Shown: positions 1-6,052 of the stretch, piece after piece
Layout of the letters: each line of letters begins with the position of its first letter
Position numbering within the stretch: the first letter of the stretch is position 1
Assembly: GCA_025455895.1 (NCBI GenBank)
Contig: JALOLQ010000009.1
Location: 1 to 22,641 of the forward strand
Direction: 5' to 3'
Origin: Solirubrobacteraceae bacterium
GTDB taxonomy: Bacteria > Actinomycetota > Thermoleophilia > Solirubrobacterales > Solirubrobacteraceae
Length of the DNA: 22,641 nt
Translations under genes and position numbers: made by a program
Notes under the pieces: model-generated
The model's database searches: none
Told to the model about the DNA's origin: nothing
What the model saw: only the letters and a program-made list of their open reading frames with translations

Positions 1-1
1 C

Positions 2-457
2 ACGAGCACCGCGGTGAGGACGATCACCGTGACCCCCGCCGCGGCCGGTGCCGGCGGCGCGCCGGTGATCACCGCGCTGCGCATCACGCCCGCCTCGTTC
101 GCCGCCGCGCGCCGCGGCGCGAGCGTTGCGCGCGACACGGGTGCCCGGGTCACCTACACGACCTCGCGGGCGGCCACCACGCGGTTCACCGTCGCGCGCC
201 GCCTGCCGGGGCGCCGGGTCGGCCGGCGCTGCGGCGCGCCGACGCGCCGCACCCGCCGTGCCCCGCGCTGCACGCGGCTCGCGCGCGTTCCGGGCGGCTT
301 CACCCGGTCCGACACGGCCAGCCGGAACGCGCTGCGCTTCACCGGCCGCATCGGCGGCAGGGCCCTCGCCCCGGGCCGGTACCGCCTCAGCGCGACGCCG
401 AGCGCCGGGGGGATCTCCGGGCGAGCGGTCTCGGCCGCGTTCCGGATCGTGCGCTGA
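2..457 (+). CDS. C-terminal part of a secreted PKD-domain protein (partial, runs in from the left)
   Basis: The reading frame is open to the left edge, so the true start lies outside the window; the GTG at 14 is not a convincing start. The first residues (TAVRTITVTP) look like the last beta strand of a PKD domain. They are followed by an Arg/Ala-rich C-terminal region containing PVITALRITPASF and ending GRYRLSATPS...AFRIVR. I recall this kind of tail from extracellular repeat proteins of Solirubrobacterales, where it seems to form a final Ig-like beta module. The role is probably cell-surface or secreted; substrate or partner cannot be told. It converges on the LtrA gene, with a short GC hairpin in the 25-base gap. 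Confidence is good that it is coding and moderate on the domain. Confidence 0.65.
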   Translation, partial: TSTAVRTITVTPAAAGAGGAPVITALRITPASFAAARRGASVARDTGARVTYTTSRAATTRFTVARRLPGRRVGRRCGAPTRRTRRAPRCTRLARVPGGFTRSDTASRNALRFTGRIGGRALAPGRYRLSATPSAGGISGRAVSAAFRIVR

Positions 458-471
458 GCGCGGAGCCGCGC
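458..471. terminator. GC-rich hairpin between convergent genes
   Basis: An inverted repeat GCGCGG-AG-CCGCGC starts right after the TGA of the PKD-type gene and ends 11 bases before the stop of the LtrA gene. There is no T-run on either side, so it is a weak, possibly bidirectional terminator candidate. Its position between two convergent stops is the main support. Confidence 0.3.
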
Positions 472-482
472 GGGGTCCGGCC

Positions 483-1745
483 TCACGCGGGGCCGGCGGG
501 CGTCCGCGGCGGGAGCCGGAAGACCGGCTCGGGCGGCTCGGTGAGCGCCGCGAGGCGCGAGAGGGCGAGCCGCCCCCGGTCGCGCACGCTGAGCGTCTCG
601 AGCAGCAGCGCCACCAGCAGCACGAGCACGACGATGATCACGAGCGAGACGAGCTTCAGGCCCGCCGCGCCCGCCGCGAGCGCGATCAGCCCCGTGGCGG
701 CCAGCACCCGTGCCGCGGCGATCGTCTTCGGCTCGCGACCGCCGGAGGCCACGTGGAAGGCGGCGATCGCCAGCAGGAACAGGGCCGCGCCGCCGGAGAG
801 CGCCCAGCGCACGCCCGGGTCCTCGGCCAGCGCGTCGGCCTTCTTGATCGCGAGCTTCGTGCCGACGCCGTAGGCGGTGATCGCCAGCCACAGCGGCACG
901 TGCCCATAGGACTCGACGAACGGCCAGCGCCCGCCGCGCACCGACGAGAACGAGCGGAAGTCGAAGTAGATCCACCACAGGGTGACCGCCCCGAGGAAGC
1001 CGACGACCGCGGCGGCGACCGAGGACCCCTTCCACTCGGCGACGTCGGTGCCGACGACCACCGCGATCACGGCCTCGCCGAGCACGATGATCGTGAACAG
1101 CCCGAAGCGCTCCTCGAGGTGCTCGCGGTCGACCGGCAGGCCGCGCAGCCGGCCCCAGCCGAGCAGCGGGAACGCGAACTCGAGCGCGAGGGCCGCCGCC
1201 CACACCCACATCCGCGCCGGCGGCTCCACCGCCAGCGAGGCGAGCCACAGCACGGCCCCGGTGCCGAACATCCAGAAGTAGAGGTGCAGCGAGGCGCGCA
1301 CCGGTGGGATGTGCAGCCACGCGCGGCCGTAGAGCGCGAGCAGCACGAGGTGGATCGCGGCATAGGAGAGCGCCAGGCGCGCGGACTCCGCCGAGCCCTG
1401 CGGATCGCCGATCGTCACCGCGAAGCCGGCGACCGCGAGCATCCCGAGCGAGACGAGCACGCGGTTGAGGACGTCGTCGGTGTCGAAGCGGTTGAGGTAG
1501 TACGTGAAGCCCATCCAGGCCCACGCCAGCGCCACGAAGAGCCCCGCGAAGCGCAGGAAGCCCTGGGCGGTGTGGTCGTCGACGAGCCCGTTCGCCAGCT
1601 GCGCGGCGCCCGCGACGAAGACGAGGTCGAAGAACAGCTCGAGCCAGGTCGCGTGGCGGTGGTCGTCCTTGCCGGTGATCCGCAGGTGCGGCGGGCGGCG
1701 CGTCGGTCCCGGCTGCACCTCGTCCGGCGTGGTCGTGGTCTGCAC
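483..1745 (-). CDS. ltrA: LtrA family (low temperature requirement protein A) membrane protein
   Basis: A 420-residue polytopic membrane protein. The N-terminal family signature is visible as HATWLELFFDLVFVAGAAQL (about residues 31-50), preceded by a short hydrophilic tail. About ten or more hydrophobic segments follow, with the usual LtrA features YLNRFD and FGLFTIIVLGEAVIAVVVG in the middle. LtrA was named from a Listeria mutant unable to grow in the cold; its biochemical function is unknown and a transport role is only presumed. The start is GTG at 1745, supported by a TAGGGT hexamer 8 bases upstream and by the LtrA match beginning soon after. It diverges from the DoxX gene across 42 bases. 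Length is normal for the family. Confidence 0.9.
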   Translation of the reverse strand: MQTTTTPDEVQPGPTRRPPHLRITGKDDHRHATWLELFFDLVFVAGAAQLANGLVDDHTAQGFLRFAGLFVALAWAWMGFTYYLNRFDTDDVLNRVLVSLGMLAVAGFAVTIGDPQGSAESARLALSYAAIHLVLLALYGRAWLHIPPVRASLHLYFWMFGTGAVLWLASLAVEPPARMWVWAAALALEFAFPLLGWGRLRGLPVDREHLEERFGLFTIIVLGEAVIAVVVGTDVAEWKGSSVAAAVVGFLGAVTLWWIYFDFRSFSSVRGGRWPFVESYGHVPLWLAITAYGVGTKLAIKKADALAEDPGVRWALSGGAALFLLAIAAFHVASGGREPKTIAAARVLAATGLIALAAGAAGLKLVSLVIIVVLVLLVALLLETLSVRDRGRLALSRLAALTEPPEPVFRLPPRTPAGPA

Positions 1746-1753
1746 GACGCGGC

Positions 1754-1759
1754 ACCCTA
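1754..1759 (-). promoter_or_regulatory. -10 element TAGGGT of the LtrA gene, leaderless type
   Basis: On the minus strand TAGGGT is followed by 8 bases and then the GTG start at 1745. There is no room for a Shine-Dalgarno sequence, so the transcript probably begins at or very near the start codon. The same layout recurs upstream of several other genes here. Confidence 0.5.
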
Positions 1760-1773
1760 CCGGGGCGATGTCC

Positions 1774-1779
1774 TAGCCT
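1774..1779 (+). promoter_or_regulatory. -10 element TAGCCT of the DoxX gene, leaderless type
   Basis: TAGCCT lies 8 bases before the ATG at 1788, matching the spacing of the divergent LtrA promoter. No -35 consensus is evident. The two -10 elements lie back to back inside the 42-base divergent gap. Confidence 0.5.
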
Positions 1780-1787
1780 CCGGCCCG

Positions 1788-2213
1788 ATGCCCGCTCCCC
1801 TCACCGTGCTCTCCCGCATCGCCGTCGGCGTGCCGTTCGCCGTGCTCGGCTCGAACCTCGTGCGCAACCCCGATCCGCTGGTCCCGGTGGTCGAGCGCTC
1901 GGGTCTGCCGATCCCGATCGACACGCGCACCGCGGTGCTGCTCAACGGCGCCACGATGGTCGGCGGGGGCCTGGCGATCGCCTCCGGCGCGGCCCCCCGC
2001 GCCGGCGCGCTGGCGATCGCCGCGATGCTCGTCCCCACGACGATCGCCGGGCATCCGTTCTGGGCGAAGGACGGCGAGCCGCAGCGCACGATCTCGCGCA
2101 ACGAGTTCACCAAGAACGTGGCGCTCGCGGGCGGGCTGCTGGCCGTCGCGGGCGCCCGCGGCTCGCGACGCGCACGCCGCCGGGCCGCCGCATCGGCCGC
2201 CCCGCTCGCGTAG
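1788..2213 (+). CDS. DoxX family membrane protein
   Basis: A 141-residue protein with about four hydrophobic segments (near residues 8-20, 43-60, 64-82 and 105-120). The DoxX-like pattern is present: an N-terminal helix ending in FAVLGSNLVRNP, a central glycine-rich helix (ATMVGGGLAIASG), a conserved AGHPFW motif, and an NEFTKNVALAGGLL helix. DoxX proteins are small integral membrane proteins tied in some bacteria to redox or thiol stress; the role here is not known. The start is the ATG at 1788, because TAGCCT lies 8 bases upstream and the homology begins there. The frame is open much further left, but that is a shadow of the LtrA gene. The tail is Arg/Ala-rich. Its TAG stop doubles as part of the next gene's -10 element. 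Confidence 0.82.
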   Translation: MPAPLTVLSRIAVGVPFAVLGSNLVRNPDPLVPVVERSGLPIPIDTRTAVLLNGATMVGGGLAIASGAAPRAGALAIAAMLVPTTIAGHPFWAKDGEPQRTISRNEFTKNVALAGGLLAVAGARGSRRARRRAAASAAPLA

Positions 2214-2216
2214 GCT
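2211..2216 (+). promoter_or_regulatory. -10 element TAGGCT of the DUF4333 lipoprotein gene, overlapping the DoxX stop codon
   Basis: TAGGCT begins with the TAG stop of the DoxX gene and lies 9 bases before the ATG at 2226. The lipoprotein gene can therefore be read both from its own leaderless promoter and by read-through. Confidence 0.45.
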
Positions 2217-2225
2217 GGCCGCGTC

Positions 2226-2549
2226 ATGCGCGTCCCGCACCTGCTCGCCGTCCTGCTCACCGCGACCGCGCTCGCCGGCGCGCTGTCGGCGTGCGGCGGC
2301 GACGACGAGGCCCCCGGCGGCACGCTGCGGGCCAAGGAGCTCCAGGACGACATCGCCGCCCGGCTCGGCGCGCAGACCGGCGCCGTGCCGGACGTCACCT
2401 GCCCGGGCGACCTGGCGGCCAAGGAGGGCAACGCGCTGCGCTGCCGCGCCGAGGTGAGCGGCCAGAGCTTCGGCGTCACCGTGACCGTCACCTCCACCGA
2501 GGGCGGCAGCGCGCAGTACGAGCTCCAGGTGGACGAGTCCGGGGGCTGA
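2226..2549 (+). CDS. DUF4333 domain lipoprotein
   Basis: A 107-residue protein with an N-terminal lipoprotein signal: a hydrophobic stretch then lipobox LSAC with Cys at residue 23, followed by an acidic linker (GGDDEAPGG). The mature part matches the DUF4333 pattern: LQDDIAARL, then GAVPDVTCPGDLAAKEG, then LRCRAEVSGQSFGVTVTVTS. The two cysteines in VTCPGDL and LRCRAEV are typical of the domain and probably form a disulfide outside the membrane. DUF4333 domains are common in actinobacterial lipoproteins and lack an assigned function. The start is supported by a TAGGCT hexamer 9 bases upstream. The next gene begins 27 bases after its stop and is also a lipoprotein, so they may be cotranscribed. 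Confidence 0.85.
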   Translation: MRVPHLLAVLLTATALAGALSACGGDDEAPGGTLRAKELQDDIAARLGAQTGAVPDVTCPGDLAAKEGNALRCRAEVSGQSFGVTVTVTSTEGGSAQYELQVDESGG

Positions 2550-2576
2550 GCCGCCCGAGCCCGGCCGCGCCGCCCG

Positions 2577-3617
2577 ATGCCCCTGCGCTCCGCCCTCGCT
2601 CCGCTCGCCGCCGCCCTCGCCCTCGCCGGGCTGGCCGGCTGCGCGGAGAAGCAGGACGATCTCGCCCCGCCCGCCCAGCGGCCCGTGACCGTGCTGCTCG
2701 ACGGCGCCCCGAGCGCGAACCACGCCGGGCTGCTGACCGCCGAGGCGACCGGCGAGTTCGCGAAGGGCGGGCTCGGGGTCACGCTGCGCCCGACGACCGG
2801 CCCGGACGCGGCGCTCGCCGACCTCGTCGCCGGCCGGGCCGACCTCGCGCTCACGAGTCAGCCGGCGATCCTGCGCGCGCGCGACGACGGCGCGCCGGCG
2901 CTCTCGGTGGCCGCGATCGTCCAGGAGCCGCTCGCCTCGCTGACGAGCATCGAGGGTGAGCCGGTCGCCCCGCAGCGGCTGCGCGGGCGGCGGGTGGGCA
3001 CCGCGGGCACGCCCTACGCGGACGCCGTGCTCGACGAGCTGCTCCAGTCCTCCGGCGTCGATCCCGCCGCCGTGCGCCGCGTGGACCTCGGCGACGACCT
3101 CGTCCAGCCGCTGGTGCGCGGACGCGTCGACGTGAGCCTCGGCCCGTTCTGGAACACCGACGGCGTGCGCCTGCGGCTGCAGGACCGCCGCCCGCGCCTG
3201 CTGCCCGTCGATCGCGCCGGGCTCAAGCCCTACGACGAGGTGGTGCTCGTCGCCCGCGGCGAGACCGTCCAGCGCGACGGCGCGCTCGTGCGCCGGTTCC
3301 TGCAGGCGCTCCAGCGCGGCACGCGCGCCGCGCGCGCCGATCCGGGCCTTGCGGTCCGCGCGCTGCGCGAGGCCGCCCCGCAGCTCCCCGAGCGCGTCGC
3401 CCGGGCCAGCGTGCGCGAGACGCTCCCCGTGCTGTTCCCGCCGCAGGCGACGCGTCCGGTCGGCTGGCAGGACTACCAGGAGTGGCAGGACTTCGCCGAC
3501 TGGATGCTGCGGAGCGACCTGCTCACGCGGCCTCTCGACGCGGGGGACGCGCTGACCAACGAGTTCCTGCCGGGCGAGGGCGTCGGGACGTCGGGCTCGG
3601 GCCCGGCGGCCGGCTGA
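2577..3617 (+). CDS. NMT1/ThiY-like ABC transporter substrate-binding lipoprotein
   Basis: A 346-residue lipoprotein: a hydrophobic signal then LAGC with the lipid-accepting Cys at residue 22. The mature part has the fold pattern of NMT1/THI5/SsuA-like type 2 periplasmic binding proteins: PVTVLLDGAPSANHAGLLTA at the start, then GPDAALADLVAGRADLALTS, then RLRGRRVGTAGTPYADAVLD, then a long helical C-terminal half with QDYQEW-type aromatic residues. PSANHAGL resembles the pyrimidine-binding start of ThiY-like proteins, so thiamine precursors or a similar small ligand are possible, but the ligand cannot be read from sequence. No permease or ATPase gene is adjacent. No clear Shine-Dalgarno sequence precedes the ATG. 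Its 3' end overlaps the convergent DNA glycosylase gene by 95 bases. Confidence 0.8.
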   Translation: MPLRSALAPLAAALALAGLAGCAEKQDDLAPPAQRPVTVLLDGAPSANHAGLLTAEATGEFAKGGLGVTLRPTTGPDAALADLVAGRADLALTSQPAILRARDDGAPALSVAAIVQEPLASLTSIEGEPVAPQRLRGRRVGTAGTPYADAVLDELLQSSGVDPAAVRRVDLGDDLVQPLVRGRVDVSLGPFWNTDGVRLRLQDRRPRLLPVDRAGLKPYDEVVLVARGETVQRDGALVRRFLQALQRGTRAARADPGLAVRALREAAPQLPERVARASVRETLPVLFPPQATRPVGWQDYQEWQDFADWMLRSDLLTRPLDAGDALTNEFLPGEGVGTSGSGPAAG

Positions 3618-4503
3618 CCGGCGCGGTCGCGCGCAGGCTCCCCTGCCCGGTGGGCGCGCCGAGCGCGTGGGCGCCCGCCAGCCCCGCCCAGCGGCCGTAG
3701 GGCGCGAACAGCTCGCGCACCTCGGCCTCGGTGGCCCGCGCCCGCGGCTCGCCGTGCAGCAGGCGGCCCACGAGCTTCAGGTAGGCCAGGTCCCCGGCCG
3801 GGAGGTGGTCGTCGCGGCCCTGGCCGTGCAGGGCGAGCACGTCGATCGTCCAGGTGCCGATGCCGGGGATCGCGCGCAGGCGCGCCCAGCCGGGCTCCGG
3901 GTCGGCGGCGCGCAGGTCCACGCGGCCGCCGGCCACCTCGCGGGCGGCGCGGCGCAGCGCGCCCGCGCGGCCGCCGGCGAGGTCGAGCGCCTGCAGCTGC
4001 GCCGGCGCGAGCGCGGCGACCGCGGCGGCGTCCGGCAGGTCGCGCAGTCCCGTCGCCGGGTCGGCGCGCCCGTGGCGGGCGATCAGGCGCCGCTGGATCG
4101 CCACCGCGCGCCGGTACTCGATCAGCTGCTCGGTGACGGCGAGCACGAGCGCCTCGAACGGGTCGGGGCGCCGCGGCACCCGCAGGTGCGGGCGCGCCCG
4201 GACGGAGGCGCCGATCAGCGGGTCGTCGCGGAACGCCTCGTAGAACGGGCGCAGGTCGTCGTCCGCGCCGAGCGCGAAACGCAGACGGGCGATCGCCTCC
4301 TCGGCGGTGTCGCGAGCGTCCGCCATGGCGCGCACGGCGAGCCGGCCCGCTCCGTCCACCGCCCAGCGGACCACCGCGGGACGGCCCTCGACGTGCACGA
4401 GCCGCTCGAGCGCGGCACCGCGGCGCCGCACGAGCCCGTCCAGCCCCGGTCGCCCGGGGCGCAGCGGCCAGGCCGGGACGACGTCCCGGCGGACCTCGAT
4501 CAC
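3523..4503 (-). CDS. AlkA-like DNA-3-methyladenine glycosylase (HhH-GPD)
   Basis: A 326-residue protein of the helix-hairpin-helix GPD superfamily, which excises alkylated bases in base-excision repair. The N-terminal part (about 1-100) resembles the AlkA_N-type domain; residues 110-280 carry the GPD fold. The hairpin LRAIPGIGTWTIDVLALHG lies at about 210-227. The catalytic aspartate is Asp238 in HLPAGDLAYLK, eight residues after the hairpin region, as in AlkA. No C-terminal Cys cluster is seen, so an iron-sulfur type is unlikely. The start is GTG at 4503, which overlaps the TGA of the upstream small gene (GTGA), so the two are translationally coupled. The frame is open further upstream, but there it is only a shadow of that small gene. 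The last 30 or so residues, rich in Pro/Arg/Ser, lie inside the convergent lipoprotein gene and are probably a dispensable tail. Confidence 0.85.
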   Translation of the reverse strand: MIEVRRDVVPAWPLRPGRPGLDGLVRRRGAALERLVHVEGRPAVVRWAVDGAGRLAVRAMADARDTAEEAIARLRFALGADDDLRPFYEAFRDDPLIGASVRARPHLRVPRRPDPFEALVLAVTEQLIEYRRAVAIQRRLIARHGRADPATGLRDLPDAAAVAALAPAQLQALDLAGGRAGALRRAAREVAGGRVDLRAADPEPGWARLRAIPGIGTWTIDVLALHGQGRDDHLPAGDLAYLKLVGRLLHGEPRARATEAEVRELFAPYGRWAGLAGAHALGAPTGQGSLRATAPVSRPPGPSPTSRRPRPAGTRWSARPPRREAA

Positions 4504-4790
4504 GGCCGCTTCTGCAGCAGGTGGACGTCCACCAGGAACGAGCGCGAGGCCGCCACCTCGAGCGCGGCCCCGCCGCGCCGGCCGCGCCCGGTCCGCCGCG
4601 AGGCCTTCTTCGCCCGCCGGTGGGCCACGACGACCGCGGTCGCCGCGCCGGCCACGAACGACCCGGCGGCCACGGCGGCCTGGGCCTTCACGAGCTGGCC
4701 GGGCGGACGGCGCTCGGGCAGCGGACGCGGCTCGGCGACGATGACCGCATCGACCTCCTCGACGACGAGCTCCTGGGCGGGCGGCGGCAT
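4500..4790 (-). CDS. Small conserved membrane-anchored protein of unknown function
   Basis: A 96-residue protein. It has an acidic start (QELVVEEVDAVIV), a Pro/Arg linker, one hydrophobic Ala/Gly/Val segment (about residues 36-57) ending in HRRAKKASRR, a basic stretch, and a conserved-looking end RSFLVDVHLLQKR. I recall similar small proteins, with the same SFLVDVHLL ending, just upstream of DNA-3-methyladenine glycosylases in Solirubrobacterales; this is memory, not a search. No function is assigned. It is coupled to the glycosylase gene by a GTGA overlap. A TAGGCT hexamer 6 bases before the ATG suggests a leaderless mRNA. One membrane span with a basic cytoplasmic side is the best structural guess. 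Confidence 0.72.
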   Translation of the reverse strand: MPPPAQELVVEEVDAVIVAEPRPLPERRPPGQLVKAQAAVAAGSFVAGAATAVVVAHRRAKKASRRTGRGRRGGAALEVAASRSFLVDVHLLQKRP

Positions 4791-4796
4791 CGGCCA

Positions 4797-4802
4797 AGCC
4801 TA
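4797..4802 (-). promoter_or_regulatory. -10 element TAGGCT of the small protein/glycosylase operon
   Basis: On the minus strand TAGGCT is followed by 6 bases and then the ATG at 4790. It sits in the 20-base gap after the GNAT-family gene, so the glycosylase operon can have its own promoter as well as read-through from that gene. Confidence 0.45.
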
Positions 4803-4810
4803 CCCGCGGA

Positions 4811-6037
4811 TCAGGACGCCGGGGCGTCCCGGCGCGAATGCGGCGGGTAGATCTCCTGGCCGACCGGGCCGGACGAGGGCAGCGACGGGTCGAAGCGCCG
4901 CTCGTACATGCGATAGCGCTTGACGATCTCGCCGCCCATCGCCTCCATGCCGCGGTTCATCGCGACGTTCGTCTCGAGGATCCAGCCCATCTCGCCCCAG
5001 GTGACCGGGCCGACGTTCGCCATGTCGAAGTGCTCGACGTAGAGCATCGCCGCGACCCCGGTGTGCTGGAACTCGGGCTTCACGCCGAGGAACCCGACGC
5101 GGCAGCGGTCGGCGATCCGCCGCCGGCGCAGGAAGTGCCACCAGCCGGTCGGCAGGATCCGCCCGTTCATCCGCTGGAGGACCTGGTTGATGTCCGGCAC
5201 GGTGATCGCCACCCCCACCGGCTCGCCGGTGTCGGCCTGCTCGGCGACCATGAACCAGAGCGGGTCGAAGACGAGCTGCATCTCCTGCGTGTAGCCGTCG
5301 AGGTCGGTCTTCCCGTACGGCACGAAGCCCCAGTTGCGCTTCCAGGCGCGGTTGTAGATCTCCCCGAAGACGTCCATGTCGCGGCGCAGCGAGCGCCGCG
5401 TCATGTGCCGGATGCGCATCCCGTGTTCGCTCTTCGCCGCCTCGGCGAGCTCGAAGATGACCGGCAGGATCTTCGTGCGGTCGGCGACCTCGAGGCGCCA
5501 CATGTACATGTCGACCACGCGCTCGAGCCCGGCGCCCTCGCACAGCTCGCGGTAGTACGGCGGGTGCCAGGGCTGGCGGATCATCGGCTCGCGGTCGAAG
5601 CCGTCGATCACGATCCCGCTCTCGTCGTTCACGGTGAAGTCCATCGGCCCGACCATCCGCTCGTGCCCGCGGGCGCGGTGCCAGGCCTCGGCGGCCGCCA
5701 GCAGCGCGTCGAGCGCCTCCTGGTCGTCCTCCACCTCGAGGAAGCCGAAGAGCCCCCAGTTCGTGCCCTGGTGGGCGTTCAGGGCGTGGTCCACGTGCGC
5801 GCTGATCCGGCCCACGACCCGCCCGTCGCGGCGCGCGAGGAAGTAGCGCGCCTCGCCGTGCTTGAAGAACGGGTTGAGCCGCCGCGAGAGGAACTGGTGG
5901 CGCTCGAGGCGCAGCGGCGGGATCCACGGGGTGGGCGGGGGCCCGCCCGGGCTGCGGGTACCATGCAGCCGGAACGGGAGCTCGATGAACTCCCGCAGGT
6001 CCCGGCGCGACGTGACGGGGCTCACCTCGACGCTCAC
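4811..6037 (-). CDS. GNAT-fold acyltransferase-like protein, candidate ceramide synthase partner of the SPT-like enzyme
   Basis: A 408-residue protein of a widespread family usually annotated only as GNAT N-acetyltransferase. Visible landmarks: an N-terminal FIELPFRLHG segment, FLARRDGRVVGRISAHVDHA (about 70-89), GLFGFLEVEDD, GPMDFTVNDESGIVIDGF, a YNRAWKRNWGFVPY segment, and a C-terminal GNAT core with LGVKPEFQHTGVA at 317-329 (motif A, acyl-CoA site) and MGWILETNVAMNRGMEAMGG. In Caulobacter the N-acyltransferase that makes ceramide is a GNAT-type protein encoded near serine palmitoyltransferase; this gene diverges from an SPT-like gene across only 15 bases, so the same role is plausible. That is inference from context; an acyltransferase with another substrate is equally possible. 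The GTG start at 6037 follows a TAGGGT hexamer by 8 bases. Confidence 0.72.
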   Translation of the reverse strand: MSVEVSPVTSRRDLREFIELPFRLHGTRSPGGPPPTPWIPPLRLERHQFLSRRLNPFFKHGEARYFLARRDGRVVGRISAHVDHALNAHQGTNWGLFGFLEVEDDQEALDALLAAAEAWHRARGHERMVGPMDFTVNDESGIVIDGFDREPMIRQPWHPPYYRELCEGAGLERVVDMYMWRLEVADRTKILPVIFELAEAAKSEHGMRIRHMTRRSLRRDMDVFGEIYNRAWKRNWGFVPYGKTDLDGYTQEMQLVFDPLWFMVAEQADTGEPVGVAITVPDINQVLQRMNGRILPTGWWHFLRRRRIADRCRVGFLGVKPEFQHTGVAAMLYVEHFDMANVGPVTWGEMGWILETNVAMNRGMEAMGGEIVKRYRMYERRFDPSLPSSGPVGQEIYPPHSRRDAPAS

Positions 6038-6045
6038 GGCGGCGG

Positions 6046-6051
6046 ACCCTA
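6046..6051 (-). promoter_or_regulatory. -10 element TAGGGT of the GNAT-family gene
   Basis: On the minus strand TAGGGT is followed by 8 bases and then GTG at 6037. It fills most of the 15-base divergent gap. No comparable element was found for the plus-strand gene starting at 6053, whose promoter would have to lie within the GNAT coding region. Confidence 0.5.
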
Positions 6052-6052
6052 C

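Noticed and set aside
126..1787. Long plus-strand frame leading into the DoxX gene
   Set aside because: Antisense to LtrA with Arg/Glu-rich low-complexity content; only the part from the ATG at 1788 has homology and a -10 element.
4504..4797. Longer N-terminus for the DNA glycosylase
   Set aside because: It would be Arg/Gly-rich and lie over the small membrane protein gene; the GTGA overlap at 4500-4503 marks the true start.
4838..6052. Plus-strand extension of the oxoamine synthase frame
   Set aside because: Antisense to the GNAT-fold gene and rich in His/Asp/Val/Arg; the enzyme starts at 6053.
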